Source: Phycisphaerae bacterium (GTDB lineage Bacteria > Planctomycetota > Phycisphaerae > UBA1845 > PWPN01). From it: a stretch of 64,000 nucleotides of DNA. Location of the stretch: NCBI GenBank assembly GCA_035384605.1, contig DAOOIV010000002.1:62001-126000 (forward strand). Reading direction: 5' to 3'. The notes under the pieces were generated by a model. It was not told the origin of the DNA and ran no database searches. It saw only the letters and a list, made by a program, of their open reading frames with translations. A program made the position numbers and the translations under genes. This document shows positions 7,645-17,035 of the stretch, one piece after another. Positions within the stretch are counted from its first letter, which is position 1. Each line of letters begins with the position of its first letter.

Positions 7645-8934
7645 TCACAAGGCCCCGACCGCGCTCAGGCTTTCCTGAACCACGTCGCCGGCATGGTTGA
7701 TGATCTCTTTGCTCTTGAGGAACCAGTTGCCCGAGAGAATCGCGGTGCGCACCTGGCGGCCCAGCACGATGTCCGGCTTGTCGACCCCGAAGCGCGAGTT
7801 GCTGATGTTCAGGTGTCCCCCGTTAGCCTCGACGGTCACGTTATCGCCCTGCTGCCGAGGCTTGCCGTGATTGAGGAAGTTGCACTGGCTGAGGCTGACG
7901 CTGCCTTTTCCGTCGACGCGGACAGCGGTCGGGCACGGGCCCCAGAATGCGCAGTTACTGAGTTGAACGACGCCCGCGTGTGAAGCAGTCACATCCATCA
8001 TCACCACCGAGCCTTCTCCGCCGACGAACTCGCCGTTGGTGATGAGTAGGCCCGGCGGCTGGCTGGCCTCGACGACAACCGCCCGCTCGCACCAGTCGGC
8101 GCCGATGCCAAGGAAGTTGCCGTTCACCGTGCCGTGCCGGGTCTGACGGAAGAGATAGCCGATCTTCGCTCCATAGCAGAAGGTGTTGAGCACGTACTCC
8201 CAGTCGGTCCGGGCGAAGTCAAATGCAATCAGGTTTTCCCACAGATAGCGGCTGAGATCGGGCCATTGGGGTACGCCGGGAGCTTCGGCTCTGGCCCAAT
8301 AGTGCGGGTTGAAATGGACATTCTCGATCCGCCCAATGTCCGTGCAGCGGTCGACGCGGATTCCGACCTTGAGCGGGCACCCGAAGCAGTTGCGAACATA
8401 GTGCAATTCATTGGCGTGGGTGGCAAAATCCATCGCCTGGTATGCGTTGACGAAGGTACAGTCGATTACGCTGTTGTGCATGCCGCGTCCCTGGATGGTC
8501 CACGGGTAGGCCTTGGTCCCGGGGATCCGCTGCTCGGGATAAAAGAAGGTAATCCCTTTGACCGTACTTGATGGGCTGAGCGTGATCAGCGGCGGGCCAT
8601 CCTCCCGGCCGACATCGGCGTAGACGAGGAACACCGTGCCTTTGGCAAGTTGAGCGTGATGAGGACCCTGCCAAGTGCCCTGAAGGCATACGCCCTCAGG
8701 AACGATGATGGGTCGATCCAGTCGAAACCGCCCGACTCCCAGGTCCACCGTGCCGCCCTTGGGAGCCGCTGCATCGAGGAGCTTCTGAATGGCGGCCGAG
8801 TCGCCGGCCGGCGCGTCATCAAACGGCCGGGTGCTCGCGACCGCGGCTGCCTGAGCCATCACAGGTACCGCTGCAACAAATGTCGCCATAAACCAAGTTG
8901 TTGAGCGCTTTCGCATGCCTGGCAACTTTCTCAT
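7645..8934 (-). CDS. Secreted right-handed beta-helix protein, pectate lyase-3 / polygalacturonase-like
   Basis: The protein has an N-terminal signal peptide (RSTTWFMATFVAAVPVMAQA) followed by DSAAIQKLLDAAAPKGGTVD and IIVPEGVCLQG, the hallmark opening of pectate_lyase_3/GH28-type parallel beta-helices. Turns rich in N and G (NSVIDCTFVNAY, NISNSRFG) continue along the chain. Such proteins act on acidic polysaccharides or simply bind glycans outside the cytoplasm; no catalytic acid can be named with certainty. The frame is open upstream into the neighbouring gene, so I place the start at ATG 8934, with 8916 as an equally possible start. It follows the beta-propeller gene on the same strand by 50 bp, suggesting co-transcription. 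Confidence 0.75.
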   Translation of the reverse strand: MRKLPGMRKRSTTWFMATFVAAVPVMAQAAAVASTRPFDDAPAGDSAAIQKLLDAAAPKGGTVDLGVGRFRLDRPIIVPEGVCLQGTWQGPHHAQLAKGTVFLVYADVGREDGPPLITLSPSSTVKGITFFYPEQRIPGTKAYPWTIQGRGMHNSVIDCTFVNAYQAMDFATHANELHYVRNCFGCPLKVGIRVDRCTDIGRIENVHFNPHYWARAEAPGVPQWPDLSRYLWENLIAFDFARTDWEYVLNTFCYGAKIGYLFRQTRHGTVNGNFLGIGADWCERAVVVEASQPPGLLITNGEFVGGEGSVVMMDVTASHAGVVQLSNCAFWGPCPTAVRVDGKGSVSLSQCNFLNHGKPRQQGDNVTVEANGGHLNISNSRFGVDKPDIVLGRQVRTAILSGNWFLKSKEIINHAGDVVQESLSAVGAL

Positions 8935-8984
8935 GAGATAACGGTCTTGAGCGGTGCCCGTCCTGCCGACCAAACACAAATGCT

Positions 8985-10190
8985 TCATTTCTTCTTTGGG
9001 GCAGTCTTTGTAACGGTGTTCTTCTTGGCCGTTGGCTTCGCCGGGCTTGGCGTGCGGACGGCCTTGTCCGGATTCTCCATCACCCCGGCCGGGCGAGCCT
9101 CCCCCGGCCTGAGGAAGATGATCTCCCACCTCGACCGGCCGGCCACGAACAGCCGGGCGACACGGCCTGCCAGCTTGTCCGTCTCACGACCGGCGGCATT
9201 CGTCCCAATCACCTGCGGATACCACTTCGACGCCTCCAGTCGACCAGCGTCCAGAATCTTCTCCGGCTTGCTCCAACCCTCCGGATTGACAATGTCCCGA
9301 TTGATGCTGACGTAGATCCCCTCTTGCGTCCAGTCCTTGTCCCGGGCGAGGTTCAACAACATCACATAACGCTCCAGGTGCGTATTCCAGTGGATTGAAG
9401 GGCCCCAGAAAACGTTCGCGCGCGGTTTGTGCCAATCGATCGTCGGACCGAAGATCGGTGTGACGCGTCCACCCAACCCCGGCTCCTTCCACTGCCCACG
9501 GTGCCATTTGAAGACTTTGCCGACGGGCCCATCGCGATCGGCGTATCGCATCCTTGCGATGGCCACGCCCTGCTCCTTCGGATCCTTGTGATAAGTACTG
9601 ACCAAGAAATATAAATACTCCTCCTGTTGGTCCAGGATGACGGAGAAGTCGCCGTTGCCGCCGGCGAAATACTTGTTGGGCGTGTCACAGAAGATCGAGT
9701 CGTCCGGGGCCTTCAGGATGATGCCCAGGTCGCGCCAGTTCATGCCGTTGTCGGTCGAGACCACCGCTCCGATCTCCGGGGCGGTCAGGGGGTTGCCCGG
9801 GCAGACGCCCCCGGGCTCGCGGTGATACCAGCCGTAGAGCTTGCCGTCCTCCGCTTTGTGCGTGGCCTCTATCCACCGCCCGCCGTTGTAGCCCTTCTCG
9901 TTGTCGTAGGTGCTGCGTTCGGACTCCGGGTTCAAGTGCATCAGATCGGGCCCCGAAGACCGAAAAGGACGGCCCTCCGACGAGAAAATGTACATCGTGT
10001 CGCCGTCCCAATGGCAGGGACTGTTGCAATCGACGGCGCCCCCCTGCGGCGCGTCCGGCTTGGGAACCCCCGGCATGCGGATCAGCGGTGCCTCGCGGAG
10101 AACCGCCGCGGGACCGACGGCTGCTTTTGCACAAGACGTCGAAGCGATTGCTAAGAACACGCTCAGAGCCGAGTGTACTTTTCTTTTCAT
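8985..10190 (-). CDS. Secreted beta-propeller protein, GH43/DUF4185-like
   Basis: This 401-residue protein begins with a signal peptide (KVHSALSVFLAIASTSCAKA). Repeated propeller blade motifs follow: CHWDGDTMYIFSSEG, GKLYGWYHREP, VVSTDNGMNWRDLG, DFSVILDQQEEYLYFLVSTY and FWGPSIHWNTHLERYVMLL. That layout fits five-bladed glycoside-hydrolase or glycan-binding propellers. The last 30 residues are Lys/Pro/Thr-rich. AGGAGG lies 5 nt before the ATG. It starts 16 bp downstream of the proA stop and precedes the beta-helix gene, so the three may share a transcript. The substrate is not deducible. Confidence 0.7.
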   Translation of the reverse strand: MKRKVHSALSVFLAIASTSCAKAAVGPAAVLREAPLIRMPGVPKPDAPQGGAVDCNSPCHWDGDTMYIFSSEGRPFRSSGPDLMHLNPESERSTYDNEKGYNGGRWIEATHKAEDGKLYGWYHREPGGVCPGNPLTAPEIGAVVSTDNGMNWRDLGIILKAPDDSIFCDTPNKYFAGGNGDFSVILDQQEEYLYFLVSTYHKDPKEQGVAIARMRYADRDGPVGKVFKWHRGQWKEPGLGGRVTPIFGPTIDWHKPRANVFWGPSIHWNTHLERYVMLLNLARDKDWTQEGIYVSINRDIVNPEGWSKPEKILDAGRLEASKWYPQVIGTNAAGRETDKLAGRVARLFVAGRSRWEIIFLRPGEARPAGVMENPDKAVRTPSPAKPTAKKNTVTKTAPKKK

Positions 10191-10206
10191 ACTTGCCTCC
10201 TGGTTC

Positions 10207-11472
10207 TCAGTGGCGAATGTGGCCGTTGCCGGTCACCACCCACTTGTACGTGGTCAGGTCGGCAGCACCCATGGGACCGCGGGCGTGGAGCTTGTCGGTG
10301 CTGATACCGATCTCGGCGCCCAGACCATATACCCCCCCATCGCTCAAGCGGGTCGAGCAATTAACCATGACGTTGCCGGAATCCACTCCGGCAACAAAAG
10401 CCTCTGCCGAGCGAATATCGGGCGTGAGAATGGCGTCAGTATGATGTGAGCCGTATTGGTTAATGTGGTCGATCGCATCCTGCAGCGAGTCCACAACCTT
10501 CACCGCAACGACCAGGTCGAGGTATTCAGTGTACCAGTCCTGCTCGGTCGCGGGTTTGCAGCCGGCCAGCCGCTTGCAGGTTTCGGCGCAGCCGCGCACC
10601 TCGACCTTCGCATCCATCAGCTTCCTACCGATCACAGGCAACAGCGTGTCGGCCGTGTCCCGATGGAACAGAATCGTCTCGGCCGCGTTGCACACACCCG
10701 GTCGCTGGATCTTGGCATTCAGGACCACGCTCTCGGCCATCTCGGCCGGGCAGCCGGAGTCGACATATACATGGCAGTTGCCGGTGTAATGCTTAATGAC
10801 CGGAATGCGCGACTGCTCGACGACCGCACGGATCAGAGACTCGCCCCCGCGAGGGATAACCAGGTCAATGCTCTCGTTCTGCTTGAGCAGGATGGGCACG
10901 AGGTTGCGGTCGGTGGTGTTGACGATCTGCACCGCCTCGGCCGGCAGATCGACCTTGGCCAAGGCAGACGAGATCGCCGAGCCGATCGCCACGTTCGAGT
11001 GAAATGATTCCTTGCCGCCGCGCAGGATGCAGGCGTTGGCGCTCTTGATGCACAAGGCGGCCGCGTCGGAAGTCACGTTCGGCCGCGCCTCATAGATGAT
11101 CGCCACCACGCCCAGCGGCACACGACGCTTCTCCACCCTGAAGCCGTCGGGGCGCATACGCCCTTCGATGGTCTCACCCACCGGATCGGGCTGATCGGCA
11201 ATCTCCAGGACCGCCTGGGCCATCTTGGCCACTCGCCCTGCGTCGAGCTTGAGCCGGTCGATCATCGCCGAGGTCAGGCCGTTAGCCTCCGCGGCGGCCA
11301 GATCCTTGGCGTTCTCCGCCACCAGGGCATCGGTCTGCTCGCGCAGGGCCGCAGCCATCGCCCGCAAGGCTTCGTTCCGCTGCTTGCCCGAAGTCAGGGC
11401 CAGTTTTCGACCGGCTGCCCGGGCATCCCGGGCCAGCCGTAACGCATACTGTTCTAGTGCTTCGTTGCTCAT
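10207..11472 (-). CDS. proA: Gamma-glutamyl phosphate reductase (glutamate-5-semialdehyde dehydrogenase)
   Basis: ProA reduces gamma-glutamyl phosphate to glutamate-5-semialdehyde with NADPH in proline biosynthesis, in the cytoplasm. The 421-residue length is standard. The catalytic cysteine is Cys261 in the conserved block IQRPGVCNAAET; other family blocks seen are GVVAIIYEARPNVT, ANACILRGGKE, LVIPRGGESLI and ARGPMGAADLTTYKW. The usual partner proB is not in the window. A TATAAT box lies 8 nt before the ATG, so the message may be nearly leaderless. Two secreted polysaccharide genes follow closely, an odd pairing. Confidence 0.97.
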   Translation of the reverse strand: MSNEALEQYALRLARDARAAGRKLALTSGKQRNEALRAMAAALREQTDALVAENAKDLAAAEANGLTSAMIDRLKLDAGRVAKMAQAVLEIADQPDPVGETIEGRMRPDGFRVEKRRVPLGVVAIIYEARPNVTSDAAALCIKSANACILRGGKESFHSNVAIGSAISSALAKVDLPAEAVQIVNTTDRNLVPILLKQNESIDLVIPRGGESLIRAVVEQSRIPVIKHYTGNCHVYVDSGCPAEMAESVVLNAKIQRPGVCNAAETILFHRDTADTLLPVIGRKLMDAKVEVRGCAETCKRLAGCKPATEQDWYTEYLDLVVAVKVVDSLQDAIDHINQYGSHHTDAILTPDIRSAEAFVAGVDSGNVMVNCSTRLSDGGVYGLGAEIGISTDKLHARGPMGAADLTTYKWVVTGNGHIRH

Positions 11473-11480
11473 GGCCTGGG

Positions 11481-11486
11481 ATTATA
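11481..11486 (-). promoter_or_regulatory. Perfect -10 box 8 nt before proA
   Basis: On the minus strand TATAAT is followed by CCCAGGCC and then the proA ATG at 11472. With the usual 6-7 nt to the start site, transcription would begin at or within two bases of the ATG. The -35 position at 17 bp spacing reads TGCCAA, a poor match, so the promoter is only plausible. Confidence 0.4.
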
Positions 11487-11644
11487 TCGCTTTACAGGCC
11501 GGATTGGCACGGCGCCGGCTTCCACCGCCGGCTTGTCCTCCACACGCCGTCATAGGCGGCTTGTCCGCCAGTGCTCTGCTTCCAAGAGTACGGCATCCGT
11601 CCGCGGGAACTTGTCACGGAGCAAGAGCAGCTCGATTCGATCCG

Positions 11645-12790
11645 TCACGACGCCGCCGGCGTCGGCAGGCCGGTTGCGTCGGTCGTCTTCCTGTTGACGC
11701 GAAGATTGACCGTCGGAGGCGGGCCAACGGGCTTGATGTCCTCGAAACCGGGCGGGAAAACGAAGTGCACCTGCTTGGGTCTATAGGTCGCGCTGGTCGT
11801 GGGAGCGGGAACAGTGGTAGCCGTCGGTCCGGCAGTCGTCGGTTCCGGGGGCAGGTCACTGCTGTCGATGATCACGTAGGCCAGAATGCCGGTGCTCTCG
11901 ATCTGGCGAAAGGCGTCCAGCTTGGACACCGGCACACGGCAGTTGATCGACTGGGTGAATTGCGCCCCCGTCTTGTCTTCCCATTCGATTTCATAGCCCT
12001 CGAAGAAATCCTGCGTCCTGACCATCACCGACAAAGGGCGGACCGTTTTACGTTCGATGCTCGACTGGTCTTTCAGTTCGACGGTCACGTGAACAACCGG
12101 CGGCTCGAAGTCGGCATCAACCGCGAGTCGCAGCGACTGCAACTGCACGGGGAAATGAAGACTCAGCGGCCCGGCCGCCTCTTCGGTTCGCCTCTTGTCG
12201 AAGGCCTCCCTGATGGCATCTTCCAGCGGCAGGACCAGCGGATAAACGGCGAAATCCTTGCCCACCTTGCTCTCCAGCACGCGGGCGGTGACCTTCTCCG
12301 CAAGGGTCGGCTGGCCGACCAGCGCGCTCTTGAAAGCCCCCGCCTCCGGCTTGAACTCGACCGGCACCCTGATGTAACGATCCACCTCGAACTCGATGAC
12401 CTCGGGCATAACCGACTGGAGATTCAATCCTCGTTGCAACAGATCGGGAGAACCGCTCAGGTCGGCATAGAGATTGCGACTATTGGTCTTGCCCGGGGTA
12501 AGCTGCTCGGCCAGCTTGACGGTCAATGCAAAACGCCCCTGGCCAGTCTCACTTTCCAGCATGCGGATCGCCTGCTTGGGGCCGCGGACAGTCAGCTTCA
12601 CCTGTCGGGTATTGGGTTGGTCCGCCGGGGCGTCGGCAACACGCAGAGCCCAGGAGCCGCCGGTCTCGGCGAGAGCAAGCTTGACCGGAACAAGCAGCGT
12701 CGTGGTGCTGTGGCTGGCCTGATTGGCATAGATCCAGATCAACACCGTAAGAACAATCGTCGATGCGATGAGGCGGAGCTGGGTTTTCAT
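11645..12790 (-). CDS. cdaR: YbbR-domain protein, CdaR-like regulator of the diadenylate cyclase
   Basis: This 381-residue protein has an N-terminal membrane anchor (LIASTIVLTVLIWIYANQ) and an extracytoplasmic region of YbbR-like repeats (VPVKLAL..., KLTVRGPKQAI, VPVEFKPEAG). In Firmicutes CdaR binds CdaA and tunes its activity. The start codon overlaps the stop of the upstream cdaA in an ATGA arrangement (12787-12790), which indicates translational coupling. Its C-terminus is Pro/Thr/Ala-rich. glmM, often the third gene of this operon, is not next door. The overlap with cdaA makes the functional pairing firm even though the individual repeats are divergent. Confidence 0.85.
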   Translation of the reverse strand: MKTQLRLIASTIVLTVLIWIYANQASHSTTTLLVPVKLALAETGGSWALRVADAPADQPNTRQVKLTVRGPKQAIRMLESETGQGRFALTVKLAEQLTPGKTNSRNLYADLSGSPDLLQRGLNLQSVMPEVIEFEVDRYIRVPVEFKPEAGAFKSALVGQPTLAEKVTARVLESKVGKDFAVYPLVLPLEDAIREAFDKRRTEEAAGPLSLHFPVQLQSLRLAVDADFEPPVVHVTVELKDQSSIERKTVRPLSVMVRTQDFFEGYEIEWEDKTGAQFTQSINCRVPVSKLDAFRQIESTGILAYVIIDSSDLPPEPTTAGPTATTVPAPTTSATYRPKQVHFVFPPGFEDIKPVGPPPTVNLRVNRKTTDATGLPTPAAS

Positions 12791-13833
12791 GCAGGGGCCT
12801 CCGCCGGTTCATGGTGCGGTGACTTGGCGGGGTCGGCCGCAACCTCCTGGTCGAGCGTCTCACCCACCGGAACCTCATCGCCGACCTTACCCTCCGAGAC
12901 CGCAGGACTCGGCACCGGTTCCGGCTCGGGTTCTGGTACAACCTCCTCTCGAGGCACGAGCGGCACCCGGGTATGACTCAAATGGCGGCAGATGGTGTCG
13001 TAAAGATCGGCCGGGCGGATATGGGGATACAGACGCCCTCGTTCGGCAATTGAGATCGAACCGGTCTCTTCGCTGACCACGACCACAATGGCGTCCGATT
13101 CGAGACTGAGGCCAATCGCCGCCCGATGCCGGCTGCCCATGGAGTGGTCAACCCCCTCGGCATCGACCAGCGGAAACTCACAGGCTGCCGCGGCGATCCG
13201 CCCGTTTTGAATCACCACCCCGAGATCGTGCAAGGCCGAGCCCGGCCAGAAAATGGTATTGAGCAGTTCGGCCGACAAGCGGGCATCGAGGCGCACCCCC
13301 TCTTCCGCAATAGCCGAGAGTCCGACATCTCTTTCAATGGCGATCAACGCTCCAATCTTGTTCTTCGAAAGCTGCGTGCAGGCGGCCGCGACTGGAACAG
13401 CCACGCGGTCGATTTCCGATTGGCTGATCCGACGCCAACGGGTCTCCCCCAGGCGCATGAGACCTCGCCGCAGCTCCGGCTGGAAGACGACGAGGGTTGC
13501 CAGCAATACCGACAACAGAAAGGGCTGATACAACACCGTCAATCGGTCGAGCCCGAGAAACTCGGCCATCACGTTGACAAGCAGGAATCCGACCACCAGA
13601 AGAATGATCAGGCCTTGCAGCAGTCGGGCCCCGCGCGTTCCATGCAGAAACCGCAGGACGCTGTAGACCACCGTGCCGATCAGCGCCATCTCCAGCAATA
13701 CCTGAAAAGGCGGATACGCCTCGGAGGTGAATATGCTCCGCAGATAATTGAGCATCGCCTGGATCATGGGCTCGCTCGGACCTGACAACGCCTCGACCAA
13801 CTTCACCCCTGCTGCTCCCAAAGTATACGACAT
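12787..13833 (-). CDS. cdaA: Membrane diadenylate cyclase CdaA (DisA_N domain)
   Basis: CdaA makes c-di-AMP from two ATP. The protein has hydrophobic segments at about 44-62, 72-92 and 98-117, then the cyclase domain with KIGALIAIER (159-168), SALHDLGVVIQNGRIAAAAC and the GSRHRAAIGLS block (RHR at 235-237). The usual DGA catalytic motif reads DLG (203-205), keeping the Asp but changing the next two residues. The C-terminal 50 residues are Pro/Glu/Val-rich. The start at 13833 is the first ATG giving normal family length, with a weak GAGAAGAG upstream; the open frame extends to 13977. It is translationally coupled to cdaR. Confidence 0.92.
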   Translation of the reverse strand: MSYTLGAAGVKLVEALSGPSEPMIQAMLNYLRSIFTSEAYPPFQVLLEMALIGTVVYSVLRFLHGTRGARLLQGLIILLVVGFLLVNVMAEFLGLDRLTVLYQPFLLSVLLATLVVFQPELRRGLMRLGETRWRRISQSEIDRVAVPVAAACTQLSKNKIGALIAIERDVGLSAIAEEGVRLDARLSAELLNTIFWPGSALHDLGVVIQNGRIAAAACEFPLVDAEGVDHSMGSRHRAAIGLSLESDAIVVVVSEETGSISIAERGRLYPHIRPADLYDTICRHLSHTRVPLVPREEVVPEPEPEPVPSPAVSEGKVGDEVPVGETLDQEVAADPAKSPHHEPAEAPA

Positions 13834-14116
13834 TGAACTCTTCTCGCCAACCGGTAGACACGGTGCCAACCGAAAAGTTGGGCCTTCAGCGGTTTCACAG
13901 GTGTCGCCACGCCCTGACGCCCTTTTCGGCTGCACGCCGGGCGGGTGGCACTGACGGCTTGCCCGCCGGTGCACCACCGACCCAGCGAGAACAGCAGCAG
14001 CCTCTGTACTCGTTGTGAGGTTTCACCCGGACCGCTAGAATCCACGCTGTTGCCCAGGAACCGCCGCAGTAGTCCCAGCAGAGAGGACGGGCCGGAAAAA
14101 CGGCTTGGTTGCCAAT

Positions 14117-15829
14117 ATGCCTCAATGTCGACATCTATTGCCCATCCGATTGTGTCTTTGCACCGCGTTGGCGGCGGCTGCCTCCGGCCAGGCAGCCGAC
14201 CCCAAAGCCAGTCTGACGACCATGGTTCCCATGACGGACGGGACTCTTCTGGCCACCGATGTCTACCTCCCAGCAACCGGCGGCCCGCAATGGCCGGTCC
14301 GGGTGGTGCGCACGCCCTACGGGCGAACCCGCTTCAACCGTGAATATGGCGCCAAGGCGGACCGGGGTTATGTCATGGTCATCCAGGATATGCGCGGCCG
14401 GTTCGATTCTGAGGGCAAGGACTTGGCCTTCATTGACTGCGGGTGGGGCGACAACCGCGACGGTCTCGACACGATCAAGTGGATCCTGGACCAGCCCTGG
14501 TGCAACGGGAAAATCGGCACCGAGGGAGCCTCGGCCATGGGCATCACTCAATGTATGCTCGCTCCGACGGACCCGCCGGGATTGGTCGCCCAATACATCA
14601 TGGTCGCAGCTCCCAGCCTGTATCACCATGCCTCATACGTCAGCGGCGCATTGCGGGCCGCCCTCGTCGACGGCTGGCTGACCGGCGCGGGCTTCCACCC
14701 GGACAACTTGTGGCTCACCTGCTTGCATCCTTTTTATGACGGACACTGGCGCAAGCTGGACTCTGTCGCCGAATCTCATCGGATCAAGGTTCCGGCCGTC
14801 CATTCCGGCGGCTGGTATGACGTCTTTCTCCAAGGCACAATCGACGGCTTCGTCAGCCGCCATAACGACGGCGGACCAGGGGCCAAGGGCAAACAGAAGC
14901 TGATCATCGGCCCCTGGGGGCACGGAGGACCCAAACGCGATTCCGATCTGCCCCTGGCAGCCAAGGCCTCGCCCATCGGCGAACTGACTTTTCCTGCCAA
15001 CTCACTGAAAACGCCGTTCAGTTGTGGCGCCGACGAGTGGTTTGACTTTCACCTCAAAGGCATCGACACCGGCGTGGAAAAGGTACCGGCCGTCCAGTAC
15101 TACACCATGGGAGCCGTGGGGGAAGAGGATGCGCCAGGCAACCAGTGGCATACGGCCGATAACTGGCCCGTGCCCGCCAAGCCAACCCCGTTCTACCTCT
15201 ATTCTGACAACAGCCTGTCGCGCAAGGCCCCGGAAACGACCAGCGAGCAGGTAGCCTTCATCCATGATCCGCTCAACCCGGTCCCGACCAGAGGCGGATG
15301 CCTTTTGCTGTCGTGGAACGAATACGGAACCAAGCGAAAGGTTGCTCCCGGAGTATACGACCAGCGCGATATTGAGCAACGACCGGACGTTGTCACCTTC
15401 ACCAGCGAACCACTGGCCGAGCCACTGGAGGTAACCGGGAGACTGACCGCCAGGCTCTTCGTGGCCAGCGACCGGATCGACACCGATTTCGCGGTCAAGC
15501 TCACTGACGTCTACCCCGACGGCCGCAGCATGAACATCGCCGACGGCCTGGCCCGCTGCCGCTATCGCAAGGGCTTCGACCGGCTGACTCTGCTGCAGCC
15601 GGGTCAGCCGACCGAAATCGAGGTGGATCTGTGGTCGACAAGCATGGTCTTCAACAAGGGGCACCGTATTCGAGTGGCCGTGACTGGCAGCAACTACCCT
15701 CGCTTCGATGTCAACCCGAACACCGGCTGGCCGGCCTGGCCGATGGGTACGATGCTCAAGGCCCACAACCAGCTGTTCTGCGGCAGGGAGCATCCGTCAC
15801 GCATCATCCTGCCGGTAACAGGCAAATAA
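14117..15829 (+). CDS. Secreted CocE/NonD-family hydrolase (peptidase S15 type)
   Basis: The 570-residue protein has a signal peptide (LPIRLCLCTALAAAASGQAA) and the X-Pro dipeptidyl-peptidase/CocE alpha/beta-hydrolase fold. Recognisable are MTDGTLLATDVYLP, VRTPYGR, IQDMRGRFDSEG, the nucleophile elbow TEGASAMG (Ser in GASAMG), the acid Asp in GGWYDVFLQG and the His in GPWGHGG. A jelly-roll C-terminal domain follows (PDVVTFTSEPLAEPLEVTG, HRIRVAVTGSNYPRFD). The family hydrolyses esters, amides or peptides; the substrate is unknown. ATG 14117 has no clear ribosome binding site and TTG 14105 is possible. It is divergent from cdaA, sharing a 280-bp intergenic region. Confidence 0.85.
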   Translation: MPQCRHLLPIRLCLCTALAAAASGQAADPKASLTTMVPMTDGTLLATDVYLPATGGPQWPVRVVRTPYGRTRFNREYGAKADRGYVMVIQDMRGRFDSEGKDLAFIDCGWGDNRDGLDTIKWILDQPWCNGKIGTEGASAMGITQCMLAPTDPPGLVAQYIMVAAPSLYHHASYVSGALRAALVDGWLTGAGFHPDNLWLTCLHPFYDGHWRKLDSVAESHRIKVPAVHSGGWYDVFLQGTIDGFVSRHNDGGPGAKGKQKLIIGPWGHGGPKRDSDLPLAAKASPIGELTFPANSLKTPFSCGADEWFDFHLKGIDTGVEKVPAVQYYTMGAVGEEDAPGNQWHTADNWPVPAKPTPFYLYSDNSLSRKAPETTSEQVAFIHDPLNPVPTRGGCLLLSWNEYGTKRKVAPGVYDQRDIEQRPDVVTFTSEPLAEPLEVTGRLTARLFVASDRIDTDFAVKLTDVYPDGRSMNIADGLARCRYRKGFDRLTLLQPGQPTEIEVDLWSTSMVFNKGHRIRVAVTGSNYPRFDVNPNTGWPAWPMGTMLKAHNQLFCGREHPSRIILPVTGK

Positions 15830-16167
15830 GCCCTGGGTGTCCGATACCGTGCCCGCGGCAGACCGTCCTGAACCCAGATCGTCAGCGGCCAATACAATAC
15901 CAGATAAACGTTCCTTGAGGACCGACGACGGCAGTCTACCGCCGCTCTGCCGGCATTCGACTCGGTTCGACTGCTCTGCGGACTCCGCCGTCCCTATGAT
16001 GCGCATCCGGTCCAACGATAGCGGTCCGGCAACATCAGTGACGTTGTGCGACATTCCTGTGTTGATGATACCCGACGTTTTCGGCGCCGACGAAGATATC
16101 GATCAGAAAGACTGTGTCCGGATGCGGAGTTACGGAGTTGCGCCTCAGGCGCCGGCGAGAACACCAT
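15830..16167. other. Convergent intergenic region, no gene supported
   Basis: The 338 bases between the CocE-type gene and the oppositely oriented def carry no credible frame. A compact hairpin GCGCC-TCA-GGCGC near 16140-16152 lies just beyond the def stop on its strand and could help end that transcript, but no U-tract follows. Confidence 0.5.
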
Positions 16168-16701
16168 CTACCTCCGCTTGGCCCGCTTGCGGTAAGAGGC
16201 TTCGAGGTCGCTCAACGACTTCTTGTTGGCCAGCCTGTCGGCGAAATTCATGTGGTCGACGATCAGCCGACCGTCAAGGTGATCCATTTCGTGCTGCCAG
16301 ATACGGGCAACAAGATCCTCGCCAATCTGGTCGATCGGATTGCCTGCCAAATCCTGGGCCTGGATGCGGCATCGCCTGGCTCGTCGGATGTTTGCCCTCA
16401 CATCCGGGAACGACAGGCACCCCTCCTCTCCCTCCACCGACCCGACCAACTCAGACAATTTGGGGTTGATGTAGACCGCGTTGTCCTGGGGATTGCCCGT
16501 GGGGTTGGCTACAAAGAGCGAGCACGAAAGACCGACCTGCGGTGCGGCCAACCCCACTCCGCGGTCCCTCAGCATGATCTGGAACATCCTCTCGACGAGA
16601 GCGGCCAGAGAATCGTCAAAAACGCTGATCGGCTCGCACTTCCGACGCAACCGAGGATCAGGATATCGGACGATCATGGACGGCAGGGTTTCGACAAGCA
16701 T
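16168..16701 (-). CDS. def: Peptide deformylase
   Basis: Peptide deformylase removes the N-formyl group from nascent proteins. All three signature motifs are present in order: GVGLAAPQVG (48-57), EGCLS (93-97) and HEMDH (137-141), giving the Cys and two His metal ligands plus the catalytic Glu. Length from the chosen start is 177 residues, normal for the family. ATG at 16701 is preferred over an upstream ATG at 16758 because AGGA lies 8 nt upstream and conserved sequence begins soon after. fmt is not adjacent. The basic C-terminal tail (SYRKRAKRR) is typical of longer deformylases. Confidence 0.95.
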   Translation of the reverse strand: MLVETLPSMIVRYPDPRLRRKCEPISVFDDSLAALVERMFQIMLRDRGVGLAAPQVGLSCSLFVANPTGNPQDNAVYINPKLSELVGSVEGEEGCLSFPDVRANIRRARRCRIQAQDLAGNPIDQIGEDLVARIWQHEMDHLDGRLIVDHMNFADRLANKKSLSDLEASYRKRAKRR

Positions 16702-17035
16702 CTCCGTTTTCCTGTATCGGCCACCGTGACAAAGGTCGCCAAGGCTGTTCTCGCGCACCGCAGCGCGATCTAAACAAATTATAGTGCTTCATCCACGCGA
16801 CGGCCAGCCGCCAGTGGCGACTTGCCTTGACCCGTGGGCCGGTCGTGATACTATCTCAGTTAGCAGTCTTACACTCAGCGTGAACGACGCGTTAGCGCCC
16901 TGTCCAAAGGCGCGACGGAGCTCATGCTCGGGCGGGACTCGGGCGGCCTTGGGCACCAGATATGGCGTGGCACCGTGAAGGCTCCTGCTGCGCGACGCCG
17001 TATCGGGCCAAGATCTCCTGACAAACACAGGACTT
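16702..17035. other. Divergent intergenic region between def and the TPR gene
   Basis: These 334 bases lie between two divergently read genes and should hold both promoters, but I see no convincing -35/-10 pair. No frame shows family resemblance. Confidence 0.4.

Noticed and set aside
11504..11520. Second sigma-54-like sequence (GG-N10-GC in TTGGCACGGCGCCGGCT) on the plus strand
   Set aside because: No plus-strand gene lies within 2.5 kb downstream and the match falls in a GC-palindromic stretch between minus-strand genes.
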